From: Brachybacterium sp042666875
GTDB lineage: Bacteria; Actinomycetota; Actinomycetes; Actinomycetales; Dermabacteraceae
DNA length: 64,000 nt
Assembly: GCF_042666875.1 (NCBI RefSeq)
Contig: NZ_JBHTCX010000008.1
Span: forward strand, 62,001-126,000
Direction: 5' to 3'
Positions within the stretch are counted from its first letter, which is position 1. Each line of letters begins with the position of its first letter. Under the pieces are notes generated by a model, which was not told the origin of the DNA, did no database searches, and saw only the letters and a program-made list of their open reading frames with translations. Below, piece by piece: positions 1-8,185 of the stretch. The position numbers and the translations under genes are program-made.

Positions 1-138
1 GTGCACGGTGGCGCCGGCGTCGGTGACGCCGAGGGCGTGCTCGAAATCGGCGTCGACCGGGATCTCGGGCCGGCGGGCCTGGCCGGACCGGTCAGGCCGG
101 CGGGGCTGGTCGGGCGGGGGCTGGCTCGCGGTCTCCAC
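1..138 (-). CDS. Hypothetical protein, N-terminal fragment (runs off the left edge)
   Basis: A GTG at 138-136 opens a frame with no stop for 46 codons to the window edge. The visible start is rich in Pro, Arg and Gln and is followed by EIPVDADFEHALGVTDAGAT. Third codon positions are almost all G or C, as in the neighbouring real genes. No domain can be named from this much sequence. It would be transcribed divergently from the L,D-transpeptidase gene. Both the start and the reality of the gene are uncertain. Confidence 0.45.
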   Translation of the reverse strand, partial: METASQPPPDQPRRPDRSGQARRPEIPVDADFEHALGVTDAGATVH

Positions 139-156
139 GCCTCAAATATGGCACGG

Positions 157-177
157 GGGCCCGTCCGCCGCGGGCCC
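157..177. other. Short GC-rich inverted repeat in the 139-374 intergenic region
   Basis: GGGCCCG and CGGGCCC arms (157-163 and 171-177) enclose a 7-base loop, just upstream of the leftmost minus-strand gene. It could be a hairpin in a leader or an operator. The rest of 139-374 shows no gene and no clear promoter. Confidence 0.25.
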
Positions 178-374
178 GACGGACCGGCCCGCGCTGCTGA
201 CCCACTGGAAACCAGGTGCCGACCTGCGGCGTCACAGAACCCTCACAAGAATCTCGGAGACCAGTCGACTTTTCCCCTTGTTTGCACTTCCTTGACCCGT
301 GCAGGATGAAGCCCACATCTCGTACAGGTGCCCAGAAAATCAGTCCGTCAGGGGAGAACAGAGGGGAAGAGATC

Positions 375-1121
375 ATGTCGATCATCACCAGAAGCAGTGC
401 ACGAGCAAGCGGCCCGGCCGCGCCCGGCCGTTCCAGGACACCGACCCGCCGCACCCTGCTGCTCGGGGTGGGCACGCTGGGCGCCGGGCTCGCCGTGGGC
501 GCCGGCCCCGCCGCCGCGGCCCCGACGCTGCGCAAGGGGGACCGCAGCTCGGACGTGACGGCCCTGCAGGAGGACCTGACTTCGCTGAACTACTGGTGCG
601 GCGAGGCCGACGGCAGCTTCGGGCACATCACCGAGCAGGCCGTGTTCGCCCTGCAGAAGGCGGGAGGCCTGGCCACGGACGGCGTCGTCGGCCCGGACAC
701 GTACGGCGCGATCGCGGACGGCGTCCAGCCGAGCCGGGAGCAGACCGAGGGGTACAGCTTCGAGGTCGATCTCAGCACGCAGCTGATCACCGCCACCTGG
801 GACAGCGACCTGCGGTACATCCTGAACACCTCCACCGGCAGCGGCGAGGAGTACTACTCCGACGGGCGCTGGAAGACGGCGACCACGCCGGAGGGCGACT
901 TTGAGATGTACTCCTTCTACCCCGACGGCTGGCAGTCCGGCTCGCTGGGGGACCTGTACCGCCCCGGGTACTACGACCGCGGCTGGGCCATCCACGGATC
1001 CACGTCGATCCCGACCTACCCGGCCTCCCACGGCTGCTGCCGCATCTCCACCGCCGCCACCGACATGCTGTGGTCGCGCGGCTGGATGGTCGAGGGCCGT
1101 CGCGTCCACGTCCACGCCTGA
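375..1121 (+). CDS. Tat-exported L,D-transpeptidase (peptidoglycan-binding + YkuD)
   Basis: A 248-residue secreted enzyme predicted to form 3-3 peptidoglycan cross-links or attach proteins to the wall. The N-terminus carries a twin-arginine signal (RR at residues 25-26, then TLLLGVG and a hydrophobic stretch ending in AAAA near residue 52). Residues about 55-115 are a PG_binding_1 domain (LRKGDRSSDVTALQEDL). Residues about 125-245 are a YkuD domain with the catalytic signature SHGCCR; Cys221 is the expected nucleophile. The ATG at 375 follows a GAGGGGAAGAGATC ribosome-binding region. It stands just upstream of the FHA/PBP/RodA/Pkn cluster, which fits a cell-wall role. The exact cross-link made is not visible from sequence. 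Confidence 0.9.
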   Translation: MSIITRSSARASGPAAPGRSRTPTRRTLLLGVGTLGAGLAVGAGPAAAAPTLRKGDRSSDVTALQEDLTSLNYWCGEADGSFGHITEQAVFALQKAGGLATDGVVGPDTYGAIADGVQPSREQTEGYSFEVDLSTQLITATWDSDLRYILNTSTGSGEEYYSDGRWKTATTPEGDFEMYSFYPDGWQSGSLGDLYRPGYYDRGWAIHGSTSIPTYPASHGCCRISTAATDMLWSRGWMVEGRRVHVHA

Positions 1122-1209
1122 CCTGCCCGCCGGGAGTCCTTTACGGTTCCTGCACGAATCCCTTGCTGCCCCACCGCTCCGTCGGCGGGTCGATGACCTG
1201 GCCACGCGC

Positions 1210-1215
1210 TACGAT
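1210..1215 (+). promoter_or_regulatory. Candidate -10 element for the fhaA-pknB operon
   Basis: TACGAT fits the actinobacterial TANNNT -10 pattern and lies 63 bases before the fhaA start. No convincing -35 is visible at the right distance, so this is a weak call. Confidence 0.3.
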
Positions 1216-1277
1216 CGGGAGGGCGAACAGCCCCGTCGGCCGGCGGGGTGCAGGGACAGCGACAGCGAAGGACCACC

Positions 1278-1991
1278 GTGGGGATCTTGGATCGGATCGA
1301 GCGCGGCCTCGACCGCGGCGTGACGAGCGTGTTCTCGCCGGGGCGCGGGCAGCTGAAACCCCTCGACCTCGCGCAGGGGCTCAAGCGCGAGTGCGACGAC
1401 CAGATCCAGGTGCTCGACCGCACCCGGACCCTGGCGCCGAACGTGTACACGATCTATCTCCATTCCCAGGACTTCGACCGCTTCGCCTCCTGGCAGGACA
1501 CCCTGATCGACGAGCTGCAGCGACTGCTCATGGAGCACGCCGAGAAGCAGCGCTACATGTTCGCCGGCGGCGTCGTGGTGGGCCTGGAGCGCGACGACGA
1601 GGTCCGCCCCGGCCGTTTCGAGACCGAGTCCCGCACCGAGCGCGGCAGCGTGGCCCCCGCCACCGGCGCCGCCCGCTCCGGGGCAGGATCCAGCCCCATC
1701 GTCGAGATCGACGGCCAGCAGTACCTGCTGACGGGGCCGGTGACGGTGATCGGCCGCGGCGGCGACGCGGACATCATCCTCGAGGACACCGGGGTCTCCC
1801 GCCATCACCTGGAGCTGCGCACCGACGGCGAGGGCGCGCTGGTGGCGACCGACCTCGGCTCGACCAACGGCACCTTCGTCGACGGCGAGCGGATCCGCAC
1901 GCCGGTCACCCTGCAGGACCGTTCGCTGATCAAGATCGGCCGCACCCGCCTGACCGTGCTGCTCCCGGCCGCCGGCCCGGTCAGCTGGTGA
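1278..1991 (+). CDS. fhaA: FHA-domain protein FhaA (DUF3662 + FHA)
   Basis: A 237-residue cytoplasmic phosphothreonine-binding adaptor of the mycobacterial FhaA type. Residues about 1-110 form the DUF3662 domain (GILDRIERGLDRGVTSVF, then LAPNVYTIYL). Residues about 145-230 form an FHA domain with the usual GRGGDADI, SRHHLEL and DLGSTNGTFVDG motifs. In mycobacteria FhaA binds phosphorylated MviN and acts in cell-wall synthesis with PknA/PknB. GTG at 1278 is chosen because it matches the family N-terminus and sits a few bases after GCGAAGGAC. It is the first gene of an eight-gene plus-strand operon ending with trpG/pabA. Confidence 0.93.
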   Translation: MGILDRIERGLDRGVTSVFSPGRGQLKPLDLAQGLKRECDDQIQVLDRTRTLAPNVYTIYLHSQDFDRFASWQDTLIDELQRLLMEHAEKQRYMFAGGVVVGLERDDEVRPGRFETESRTERGSVAPATGAARSGAGSSPIVEIDGQQYLLTGPVTVIGRGGDADIILEDTGVSRHHLELRTDGEGALVATDLGSTNGTFVDGERIRTPVTLQDRSLIKIGRTRLTVLLPAAGPVSW

Positions 1992-2006
1992 CCGGGTGAC
2001 GATCAC

Positions 2007-2534
2007 ATGAGCGAACTGACCCTCGTCGCCCTCCGCCTGGGCTTCGTCCTGGCGCTGTGGGTGTTCGTGATCATCGCGGTGCTGGTGCTGCGCAACGACC
2101 TGTTCGGGACCACGGTCGTGACCCGCTCCAGCCGCGATCCGCGCCGTGAGCAGCGCCCTGCCTCCACCGCTCCCGGCGGGAACTCCTCGCGGTCCGACGC
2201 CGACCCGTCCGCGCTGCGCACCGACCCGGAGGTCACGGCCACCGCGATGGTCGTCACCGCCGGTCCCCTGCGCGGGACCTCGCTCACGCTGGGTTCCACC
2301 CCGATCCTGATCGGACGTGCCCCCGAGTGCACCCTCGTGCTCGATGACGACTACGCCTCGAACCGCCACGCCCGCGTCTTCCAGCGCGAGGGCGAGTGGA
2401 TGGTGGAGGATCTGGGCTCCACCAACGGCACCCTGGTCTCCGGCCGGCGCATCGAAGGATCCGTACCGTTCAGGCCCGGTGCTCAGGTGCGGATCGGCCG
2501 CACCGAGATCGAGCTGAGACGAGGTCCGCGATGA
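2007..2534 (+). CDS. fhaB: Membrane-anchored FHA-domain protein FhaB/FipA
   Basis: A 175-residue protein with one N-terminal membrane segment (residues about 8-30, LRLGFVLALWVFVIIAVLVL), a disordered linker and a C-terminal FHA domain (GRAPECTLVLDDDYASNRHA, DLGSTNGT). This is the FhaB/FipA layout. The family reads phosphothreonine marks made by PknA/PknB during division. It follows fhaA by 15 bases, and its TGA overlaps the pstP ATG (ATGA), so the two are probably translationally coupled. Confidence 0.93.
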   Translation: MSELTLVALRLGFVLALWVFVIIAVLVLRNDLFGTTVVTRSSRDPRREQRPASTAPGGNSSRSDADPSALRTDPEVTATAMVVTAGPLRGTSLTLGSTPILIGRAPECTLVLDDDYASNRHARVFQREGEWMVEDLGSTNGTLVSGRRIEGSVPFRPGAQVRIGRTEIELRRGPR

Positions 2535-3862
2535 GCATCGCCCTGCGGTACGCCGCCCGCTCCGACGTCGGCCTCGTGCGGTCCAACAACCAGGACTCCG
2601 GCTACGCGGGCAGTCACCTGCTGGTGGTCGCTGACGGCATGGGCGGCCACGCCGGCGGCGACGTCGCCTCCTCCGTCGCCATCGGGCGGCTGGCCGGGCT
2701 CGACTCGGACACGCCCGCCTCGGACATCGTCGCGACCCTCGAGGAGTCCGTGCTCGATGCCAACCAGGAGATCCTGCGCCGGGCGCGCGACGAGCCGCAG
2801 CTGCGGGGCCTGGGCACCACCATCACCGCCCTGCTGCGCGCCGAGGGCAAGTTCGCCCTCGCCCACATCGGCGACTCCCGCGCCTACCTGCTGCGCGAGG
2901 AGGAGACCACCCAGGTCACCAAGGACCACACCTTCGTCCAGCGCCTGCTGGACGAAGGCCGGCTGACCGAGGAGGAGGCCGAGCGCCATCCTCAGCGCTC
3001 GGTGCTGATGCGCGTGCTCGGCGACGTCGACGCCGACCCCGAGCTGGATCTGTCGCTGCGCCCGGCCCATCCGGGCGACCGCTGGATGCTGTGCTCGGAC
3101 GGCCTGTCGGGCCTGGTCTCGCTGGACACGATCGACGCCACCCTCAAGGAGTTCGCCGATCCCGGCGAGTGCGCCGACGAGCTGGTCCAGCTGGCCCTGA
3201 AGGGCGGCGGCCCCGACAACATCACCTGCATCGTCGCCGACGTCATCGATCTCGACGAGCTGCCCCGCGGCGAGGAGGCCCCGTCCTCCGCCCCGCAGAT
3301 CGTGGGCTCGGCGGCGCGCAACCGCAATCAGCCCACCGCCGCCTCCGGCCCCGCCGCGAAGGCGGCCGCACTGACCCGCGAGGAGCCGGAGGTCCCCTAC
3401 GAGGACGAGGACTTCTCCGAGGACGAGCCGCCGCGGCGCAGCCCCTGGCCCGCGCTGGTGGCGATGGTGCTGCTGGTCGCGCTGCTGGGCGGCGTGCTGT
3501 GGGCGGGGTACGCCTGGTCCCAGCGGCAGTACTACGTGGGCACCGACGGCACCGACGTGGTCCTCTACCAGGGCCTGTCCCAGGATCTCGGCCCGATCTC
3601 GATGTCCGACCCGGTCGAGGTCACCGACGTGGCCCTGGACGATCTTCCCGAGGCGACCCGTCAGCAGGTCGAGAACACGATCTCGGCGAGCGACCGGGAC
3701 TCGGCCGAGGCGATCATCGACCGCCTCGAGCAGGTCGCCGCCGCGAACCGGCCGCCTCCCAGCTCTCCCGCCCCCTCCGACGGTGGAGGCCCCTCCGACG
3801 GCGGAGGGATCGGCGGGAGCACCGGCGACGGCGCGAGCCCCGGCCCGGGTGAGGAGACCTAG
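2531..3862 (+). CDS. pstP: PP2C-family Ser/Thr protein phosphatase PstP
   Basis: A 443-residue membrane phosphatase that reverses PknA/PknB phosphorylation. The cytoplasmic PP2C domain covers residues about 1-240, with metal-binding and catalytic motifs VADGMGGHAGGD, IGDSRAYL, CSDGLSG and GGPDNITCIV. An acidic linker follows, then one membrane segment (WPALVAMVLLVALLGGVLWAG, about residues 310-330) and an extracellular part ending in a Pro/Ser/Gly-rich tail. The start at 2531 overlaps the fhaB stop. The last base of the TAG stop is the first base of the rodA GTG. Confidence 0.95.
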   Translation: MSIALRYAARSDVGLVRSNNQDSGYAGSHLLVVADGMGGHAGGDVASSVAIGRLAGLDSDTPASDIVATLEESVLDANQEILRRARDEPQLRGLGTTITALLRAEGKFALAHIGDSRAYLLREEETTQVTKDHTFVQRLLDEGRLTEEEAERHPQRSVLMRVLGDVDADPELDLSLRPAHPGDRWMLCSDGLSGLVSLDTIDATLKEFADPGECADELVQLALKGGGPDNITCIVADVIDLDELPRGEEAPSSAPQIVGSAARNRNQPTAASGPAAKAAALTREEPEVPYEDEDFSEDEPPRRSPWPALVAMVLLVALLGGVLWAGYAWSQRQYYVGTDGTDVVLYQGLSQDLGPISMSDPVEVTDVALDDLPEATRQQVENTISASDRDSAEAIIDRLEQVAAANRPPPSSPAPSDGGGPSDGGGIGGSTGDGASPGPGEET

Positions 3863-5274
3863 TGGCCACCATCGTGTCCTACACCGCTCGCCCGCGCCGG
3901 CTGACCCAGGCCGCGCTGCTGGCGTTCGCGGTCGTGATCGGCCTGGGCGCCTACGCCCTGGTGGGTCTGGGGCGCTACGAGGAGCTGCCGGCGAACATGC
4001 CGCAGTACGCCATCGGCGCCGTGGTGCTCGCCGGGGCGCTGCAGATCGCGGTCATGTGGCGCGCACCGTACGCGGACCCGGTGATCCTGCCCGTGGTGGT
4101 GCTGCTGAACCTGCTGGGCATCGCGGTGATCGAGAGCGTCCACGCCGCCCATGAGATCTACTCGGTGCGCTCTTCCGGCAGTGCCGACCGGCAGATGCTG
4201 TGGGCCGCCATCGGGGTGATGCTGTGCGTGGGCGTGCTGGTGCTCCTGCGCGATCACCGCCACCTGCGCCGCTACTCGTGGATCTCCGCGGTCACCGGTG
4301 CGGTGCTGCTGCTGCTGCCCCTGCTGCCGGTGATCGGCTCCGCGCGCTACGGCTCCCAGATCTGGATCTCGATCGGCAGCTACAGCTTCCAGCCTGCCGA
4401 GCTGGCCAAGATCGCCTTCGCGATCTTCTTCGCCGGCTACCTGGTCTCCCGCCGCGACACCCTCGCCCTGGCCGGGCCCAAGGTGCTCGGCATCCACCTG
4501 CCCCGCTGGTCCGACTTCGGCCCGATCCTGGTGGCCTGGGGTTTCGCGATGGCGGTGCTCGTGTTCCAGACCGACCTGGGCACCTCGCTGATGTTCTTCG
4601 GCCTGTTCGTGGTGATGCTGTACGTGGCCACGGACCGCCTGAGCTGGCTGGTGATCGGGGCCGTGCTGTTCCTGCCGCCGGCCATCTTCGCGGCCACCCA
4701 GATGGGCCACGTCAAGACGCGCATCACCTGCTGGCTGGACCCGCTCTCCAGCGCGAACTTCAGCACCTGCGAGCAGATCGGTCAGGGCCTGTTCGGGCTC
4801 GCCAACGGCGGGATCACCGGCGCCGGCCTGGGTGAGGGACGGCCCGACGTGGTGCCCTTCGCCGAGTCCGACTTCATCTTCGCCTCCTTCGCGGAGGAGC
4901 TGGGGCTGGTCGGCGCCTTCGCCCTGCTGCTGCTGTACCTGCTGCTGGTCCAGCGCGCCGTGCGCGCCGCCGTCGGCATCTCCGACGGGTTCGGGACCCT
5001 GCTGGCCGGCGGTCTCGGCTTCGTCCTCGCCCTGCAGGTGTTCGTCGTCGTCGGCGGCCTCACCCGGGTGATCCCCCTGACCGGCCTCACGTTGCCGTTC
5101 CTGGCCGCCGGCGGCAGCTCGCTGGTGTGCAACTGGATCGTCGCGGGCATCCTGGTGCGGCTCTCGGACGCCGCCCGCCGGCCCGCCGCCCGCAACGTGC
5201 CCGGGGCGAACGGCAGCGGCGGCGAGACCGCACGGCCGGTCCCGCACGGCACCGGCGGGGAGGTGATGGCGTGA
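3862..5274 (+). CDS. rodA: FtsW/RodA/SpoVE-family SEDS glycosyltransferase (RodA)
   Basis: A 470-residue polytopic protein of the SEDS family, which polymerises peptidoglycan glycan strands from lipid II and works with a class B PBP. About ten to twelve hydrophobic segments are visible. Family regions include the QPAELAKIAF motif, the FQTDLGTSLMFF region and the C-terminal PFLAAGGSSL motif. GTG at 3862 shares one base with the pstP stop. Its TGA overlaps the pbpA GTG (GTGA), the usual pairing of a SEDS enzyme with its cognate PBP. RodA is preferred over FtsW because of the neighbouring pbpA/pkn genes. Confidence 0.93.
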   Translation: MATIVSYTARPRRLTQAALLAFAVVIGLGAYALVGLGRYEELPANMPQYAIGAVVLAGALQIAVMWRAPYADPVILPVVVLLNLLGIAVIESVHAAHEIYSVRSSGSADRQMLWAAIGVMLCVGVLVLLRDHRHLRRYSWISAVTGAVLLLLPLLPVIGSARYGSQIWISIGSYSFQPAELAKIAFAIFFAGYLVSRRDTLALAGPKVLGIHLPRWSDFGPILVAWGFAMAVLVFQTDLGTSLMFFGLFVVMLYVATDRLSWLVIGAVLFLPPAIFAATQMGHVKTRITCWLDPLSSANFSTCEQIGQGLFGLANGGITGAGLGEGRPDVVPFAESDFIFASFAEELGLVGAFALLLLYLLLVQRAVRAAVGISDGFGTLLAGGLGFVLALQVFVVVGGLTRVIPLTGLTLPFLAAGGSSLVCNWIVAGILVRLSDAARRPAARNVPGANGSGGETARPVPHGTGGEVMA

Positions 5275-6716
5275 ACAGGCCCCTGCGCCATGTGTGGCTG
5301 GTGATCAGCGTGCTGTTCGTGCTGCTGTTCACCTCCACCACCTATTTCCAGGTCGTCGCCCAGGACCGGCTGAACGCCCACGGCGAGAACGACCGCACCC
5401 GCTACAACGAGTACGGCCGCCACCGCGGCCCGATCGTGGTCGACGGCGAGGTGATCGCGAGCTCGCAGGAGTCCGGGGACACCTACGGGTACCTGCGCGG
5501 CTACGACCCCGGAGCCATGTACGCCCCGGTCACGGGCTACTACTCGGTGGTCTACGGCTTCTCCGGCATCGAGCGGGCCCTGAACGACACGCTGTCCGGT
5601 GAGGCCGATGCGCTGTTCTACCACCGCATCTCCGACATCCTCTCGGGCAAGCAGGGCCGGGGGGCGACGGTCGAGCTGACGCTGGACTCCGGCGCCCAGG
5701 AGGCCGCGTGGGAGGCGCTGGACGGCCGCCGCGGCTCCGTGGTCGCGCTGGACCCGGAGACCGGGGCGATCCTGGCCATGGTCTCCTCCCCCAGCTACGA
5801 CCCCAACCGACTGGCCTCCCACGACATCGGGGCGGTCCAGGACGCGTGGACGGAGCTGAACGAGGATCCCCAGCGCCCGCTGACCAACCGCGCCATCGGC
5901 GGGGACCTCTACCCGCCCGGCTCGGCGTTCAAGCTCGTCGTCGCCGCGGCCGCCCTCGAATCCGGCACGGCCACCGCGGACTCGGTGATCCCGGGGCCGG
6001 GGACGTACCAGCTGCCGAACTCGTCGTCGGTGATGAACAACCATGCCGGCGGCGGCACCGAGCCCTGCGGGCCCGGTGAAGAGTCCACCCTGGCCGACGC
6101 CCTGCGCCAGTCCTGCAACACCTCCTTCGCGCTGCTCGGGCAGAAGGTCGGCGAGGACCAGCTGCGAAGCACCGCCGAGGAGTTCGGCTTCGGTCAGCGC
6201 CTGGAGATCCCGCTGTCGGTCACGCCGTCCTCGATCGGCACCGATCTCGATCCCGCCCAGCTCGCCACCACGTCGATCGGGCAGTTCGAGACCCGGGTGA
6301 CGCCGCTGCAGATGGCCATGGTCGCCGGCACCTTCGCCAACGACGGGGTGGTGATGCAGCCCCAGCTGGTCCAGGCCGTGCGCACCAGCGACCTCTCCAC
6401 GGTGGCCGAGCTGACCCCGGACGAGCTCGGCCAGCCGGTCAGCGCCGCCAACGCCGCCCAGATGCGCCAGATGATGGTCGGGGTCGTCGAGGACGGGACC
6501 GGGACGGCCGCGGCCGTCGACGGCGTGGAGGTCGGCGGCAAGACCGGCACCGCGCAGTGGGGCCAGGACCGCGCGGCCCACTCCTGGTTCGTGGGCTACG
6601 GGCAGACCGACGAGCAGAAGGTGGCGCTCTCGGTCGTGGTCGAGGAGGGCGGATACGGGTCGCAGACGGCGGCACCGATCGCCCAGGACGTGATGGAGGC
6701 GGTGATCGATCCATGA
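5271..6716 (+). CDS. pbpA: Class B penicillin-binding protein PbpA (transpeptidase)
   Basis: A 481-residue monofunctional D,D-transpeptidase anchored by an N-terminal membrane segment (residues about 8-28). The transpeptidase motifs are visible: SxxK as SAFK (in PPGSAFKLVV), SxN as SCN (RQSCNTSFA) and KTG (VGGKTGTAQ). It is the size of mycobacterial PbpA and partners the RodA encoded just upstream. Its TGA overlaps the pknA ATG. In mycobacteria PbpA is itself a PknB substrate. Confidence 0.94.
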   Translation: MNRPLRHVWLVISVLFVLLFTSTTYFQVVAQDRLNAHGENDRTRYNEYGRHRGPIVVDGEVIASSQESGDTYGYLRGYDPGAMYAPVTGYYSVVYGFSGIERALNDTLSGEADALFYHRISDILSGKQGRGATVELTLDSGAQEAAWEALDGRRGSVVALDPETGAILAMVSSPSYDPNRLASHDIGAVQDAWTELNEDPQRPLTNRAIGGDLYPPGSAFKLVVAAAALESGTATADSVIPGPGTYQLPNSSSVMNNHAGGGTEPCGPGEESTLADALRQSCNTSFALLGQKVGEDQLRSTAEEFGFGQRLEIPLSVTPSSIGTDLDPAQLATTSIGQFETRVTPLQMAMVAGTFANDGVVMQPQLVQAVRTSDLSTVAELTPDELGQPVSAANAAQMRQMMVGVVEDGTGTAAAVDGVEVGGKTGTAQWGQDRAAHSWFVGYGQTDEQKVALSVVVEEGGYGSQTAAPIAQDVMEAVIDP

Positions 6717-8185
6717 GGACCGAACCAGGACTCGTGCTCGAAGGGCGCTACGAGCTGACCTCGCTCATCGCCACCGGCGGCATGGGACAGGTCTGGAAGG
6801 GCCAGGACCAGGAGCTCGATCGCAAGGTGGCCGTCAAGGTGCTGCGCGAGGAGTACGCCGGGGACGAGGGCTTCCTCAAGCGCTTCCGCGCCGAGGCCCG
6901 CCACACCGCCGCCCTCTCGCACGACGCGATCGCCGCCCTGTACGACTACGGCGAGCTGGACGGGCGCGCCTACATCGTCATGGAGCTCTGCCCCGGCCGG
7001 CCGCTGTCGGACATCATCGAGGAGAACCCCGGCGGGCTGCCCGAGAAGCGGGTCATCTCGATCCTCATCGAGCTCGCCCGCGCGCTGGATGCCGCCCACT
7101 CCAAGGGGGTCGTCCACCGCGACGTGAAGCCGGAGAACGTGCTGGTCGACGAGGACAACGGCTGGTCGATGAAGATCACCGACTTCGGGATCGCCCGCAG
7201 CAAGGACCAGGCCCGGCTGACCAAGACCGGCCTTGTGATGGGCACCGCCCAGTACCTCTCCCCCGAGCAGGCGATGGGCAAGCAGGCCACCTCCCTCTCG
7301 GACATCTACGCCCTGGGGATCGTGGCCTACGAGATGCTCGCCGGCCACCGGCCCTTCACCGGCTCCAGCCAGGTCGAGATCGCCATGGCCCAGGTCAAGC
7401 AGCAGCCCCCGGAGCTGCCCGAGTCGATCAACGAGGACCTGCGGCGCCTGGTGATGATGACGCTGGCCAAGGCCCCGGCCAACCGCCCCCGTTCGGCGGC
7501 GGCGGTGGCCCGGATCCTGGAGGCCATCCAGCGCGGCGTGGAGCCGCGCTTCACCACCGGCGCGATCCCGGTCACCCGGGTCGAGGACCACGACTGGACC
7601 GGTGAGAACGCCGTGCGCGGCGAGAGCGGCACCGGGGAGCGTCCGCGCACCGGGCCGGGCGCCTCGCCGACGGGGACCCGGACCGCCGCGATGCCGCTGC
7701 CGCTGTCGGGCCGGGGCCGAGGGGTCCGGCACCGCTCCGGCGCGTCGGCGACCTCGGCGCGCTCTGCTGCGTCGGCCGGTTCCGCTGCGTCGGCTGTCTC
7801 TGCCGGGTCCGCGCGCTCCGCGGCGTCCCCGTCGCCGGCGCCGCGCACCTCGTCGCGGGAGCGGACCGCAGACCGGTCGTCCCGGGACGGGACGCCGGGC
7901 GGGGTGGACACCGCCGCCTCGGCCCGGACCGTGCGGGGCACCTCGACGGGCCGACGGATCGGGCCACTGTCCCTGCCCGGGCTGATCCTGGTGATCCTCG
8001 TGGTGGTGGTCATCGCGGTCGCGGTCGCCGGAGGAATGGGATGGTTGCCCCTGGGCGCGACGGGGCTCGGCCCCGTCGACCAGTTCGACCGGTTCGACCA
8101 GGTCGGGCCCGGGGAGACGGTGTCAGCACGTACGATGAACGGATCGGTCGGTGTCGGCCACGGCACGAGGACAGGTGTGGAGTGA
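6713..8185 (+). CDS. pknA: Ser/Thr protein kinase PknA
   Basis: A 490-residue transmembrane kinase without an extracellular sensor domain. The kinase domain covers residues about 13-270: glycine loop ATGGMGQVW, ATP lysine Lys42 (VAVKVL), catalytic HRDVKPEN with Asp137, DFGIAR, and the activation-loop Thr region ending MGTAQYLSPEQ. A long Ala/Ser/Arg-rich linker (about 300-415) precedes one membrane segment (LPGLILVILVVVVIAVAVAG). Only about 55 residues follow. It lacks the PASTA repeats of its neighbour, which is the PknA pattern. It starts inside the pbpA stop, and its stop overlaps the pknB GTG. Confidence 0.93.
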   Translation: MRTEPGLVLEGRYELTSLIATGGMGQVWKGQDQELDRKVAVKVLREEYAGDEGFLKRFRAEARHTAALSHDAIAALYDYGELDGRAYIVMELCPGRPLSDIIEENPGGLPEKRVISILIELARALDAAHSKGVVHRDVKPENVLVDEDNGWSMKITDFGIARSKDQARLTKTGLVMGTAQYLSPEQAMGKQATSLSDIYALGIVAYEMLAGHRPFTGSSQVEIAMAQVKQQPPELPESINEDLRRLVMMTLAKAPANRPRSAAAVARILEAIQRGVEPRFTTGAIPVTRVEDHDWTGENAVRGESGTGERPRTGPGASPTGTRTAAMPLPLSGRGRGVRHRSGASATSARSAASAGSAASAVSAGSARSAASPSPAPRTSSRERTADRSSRDGTPGGVDTAASARTVRGTSTGRRIGPLSLPGLILVILVVVVIAVAVAGGMGWLPLGATGLGPVDQFDRFDQVGPGETVSARTMNGSVGVGHGTRTGVE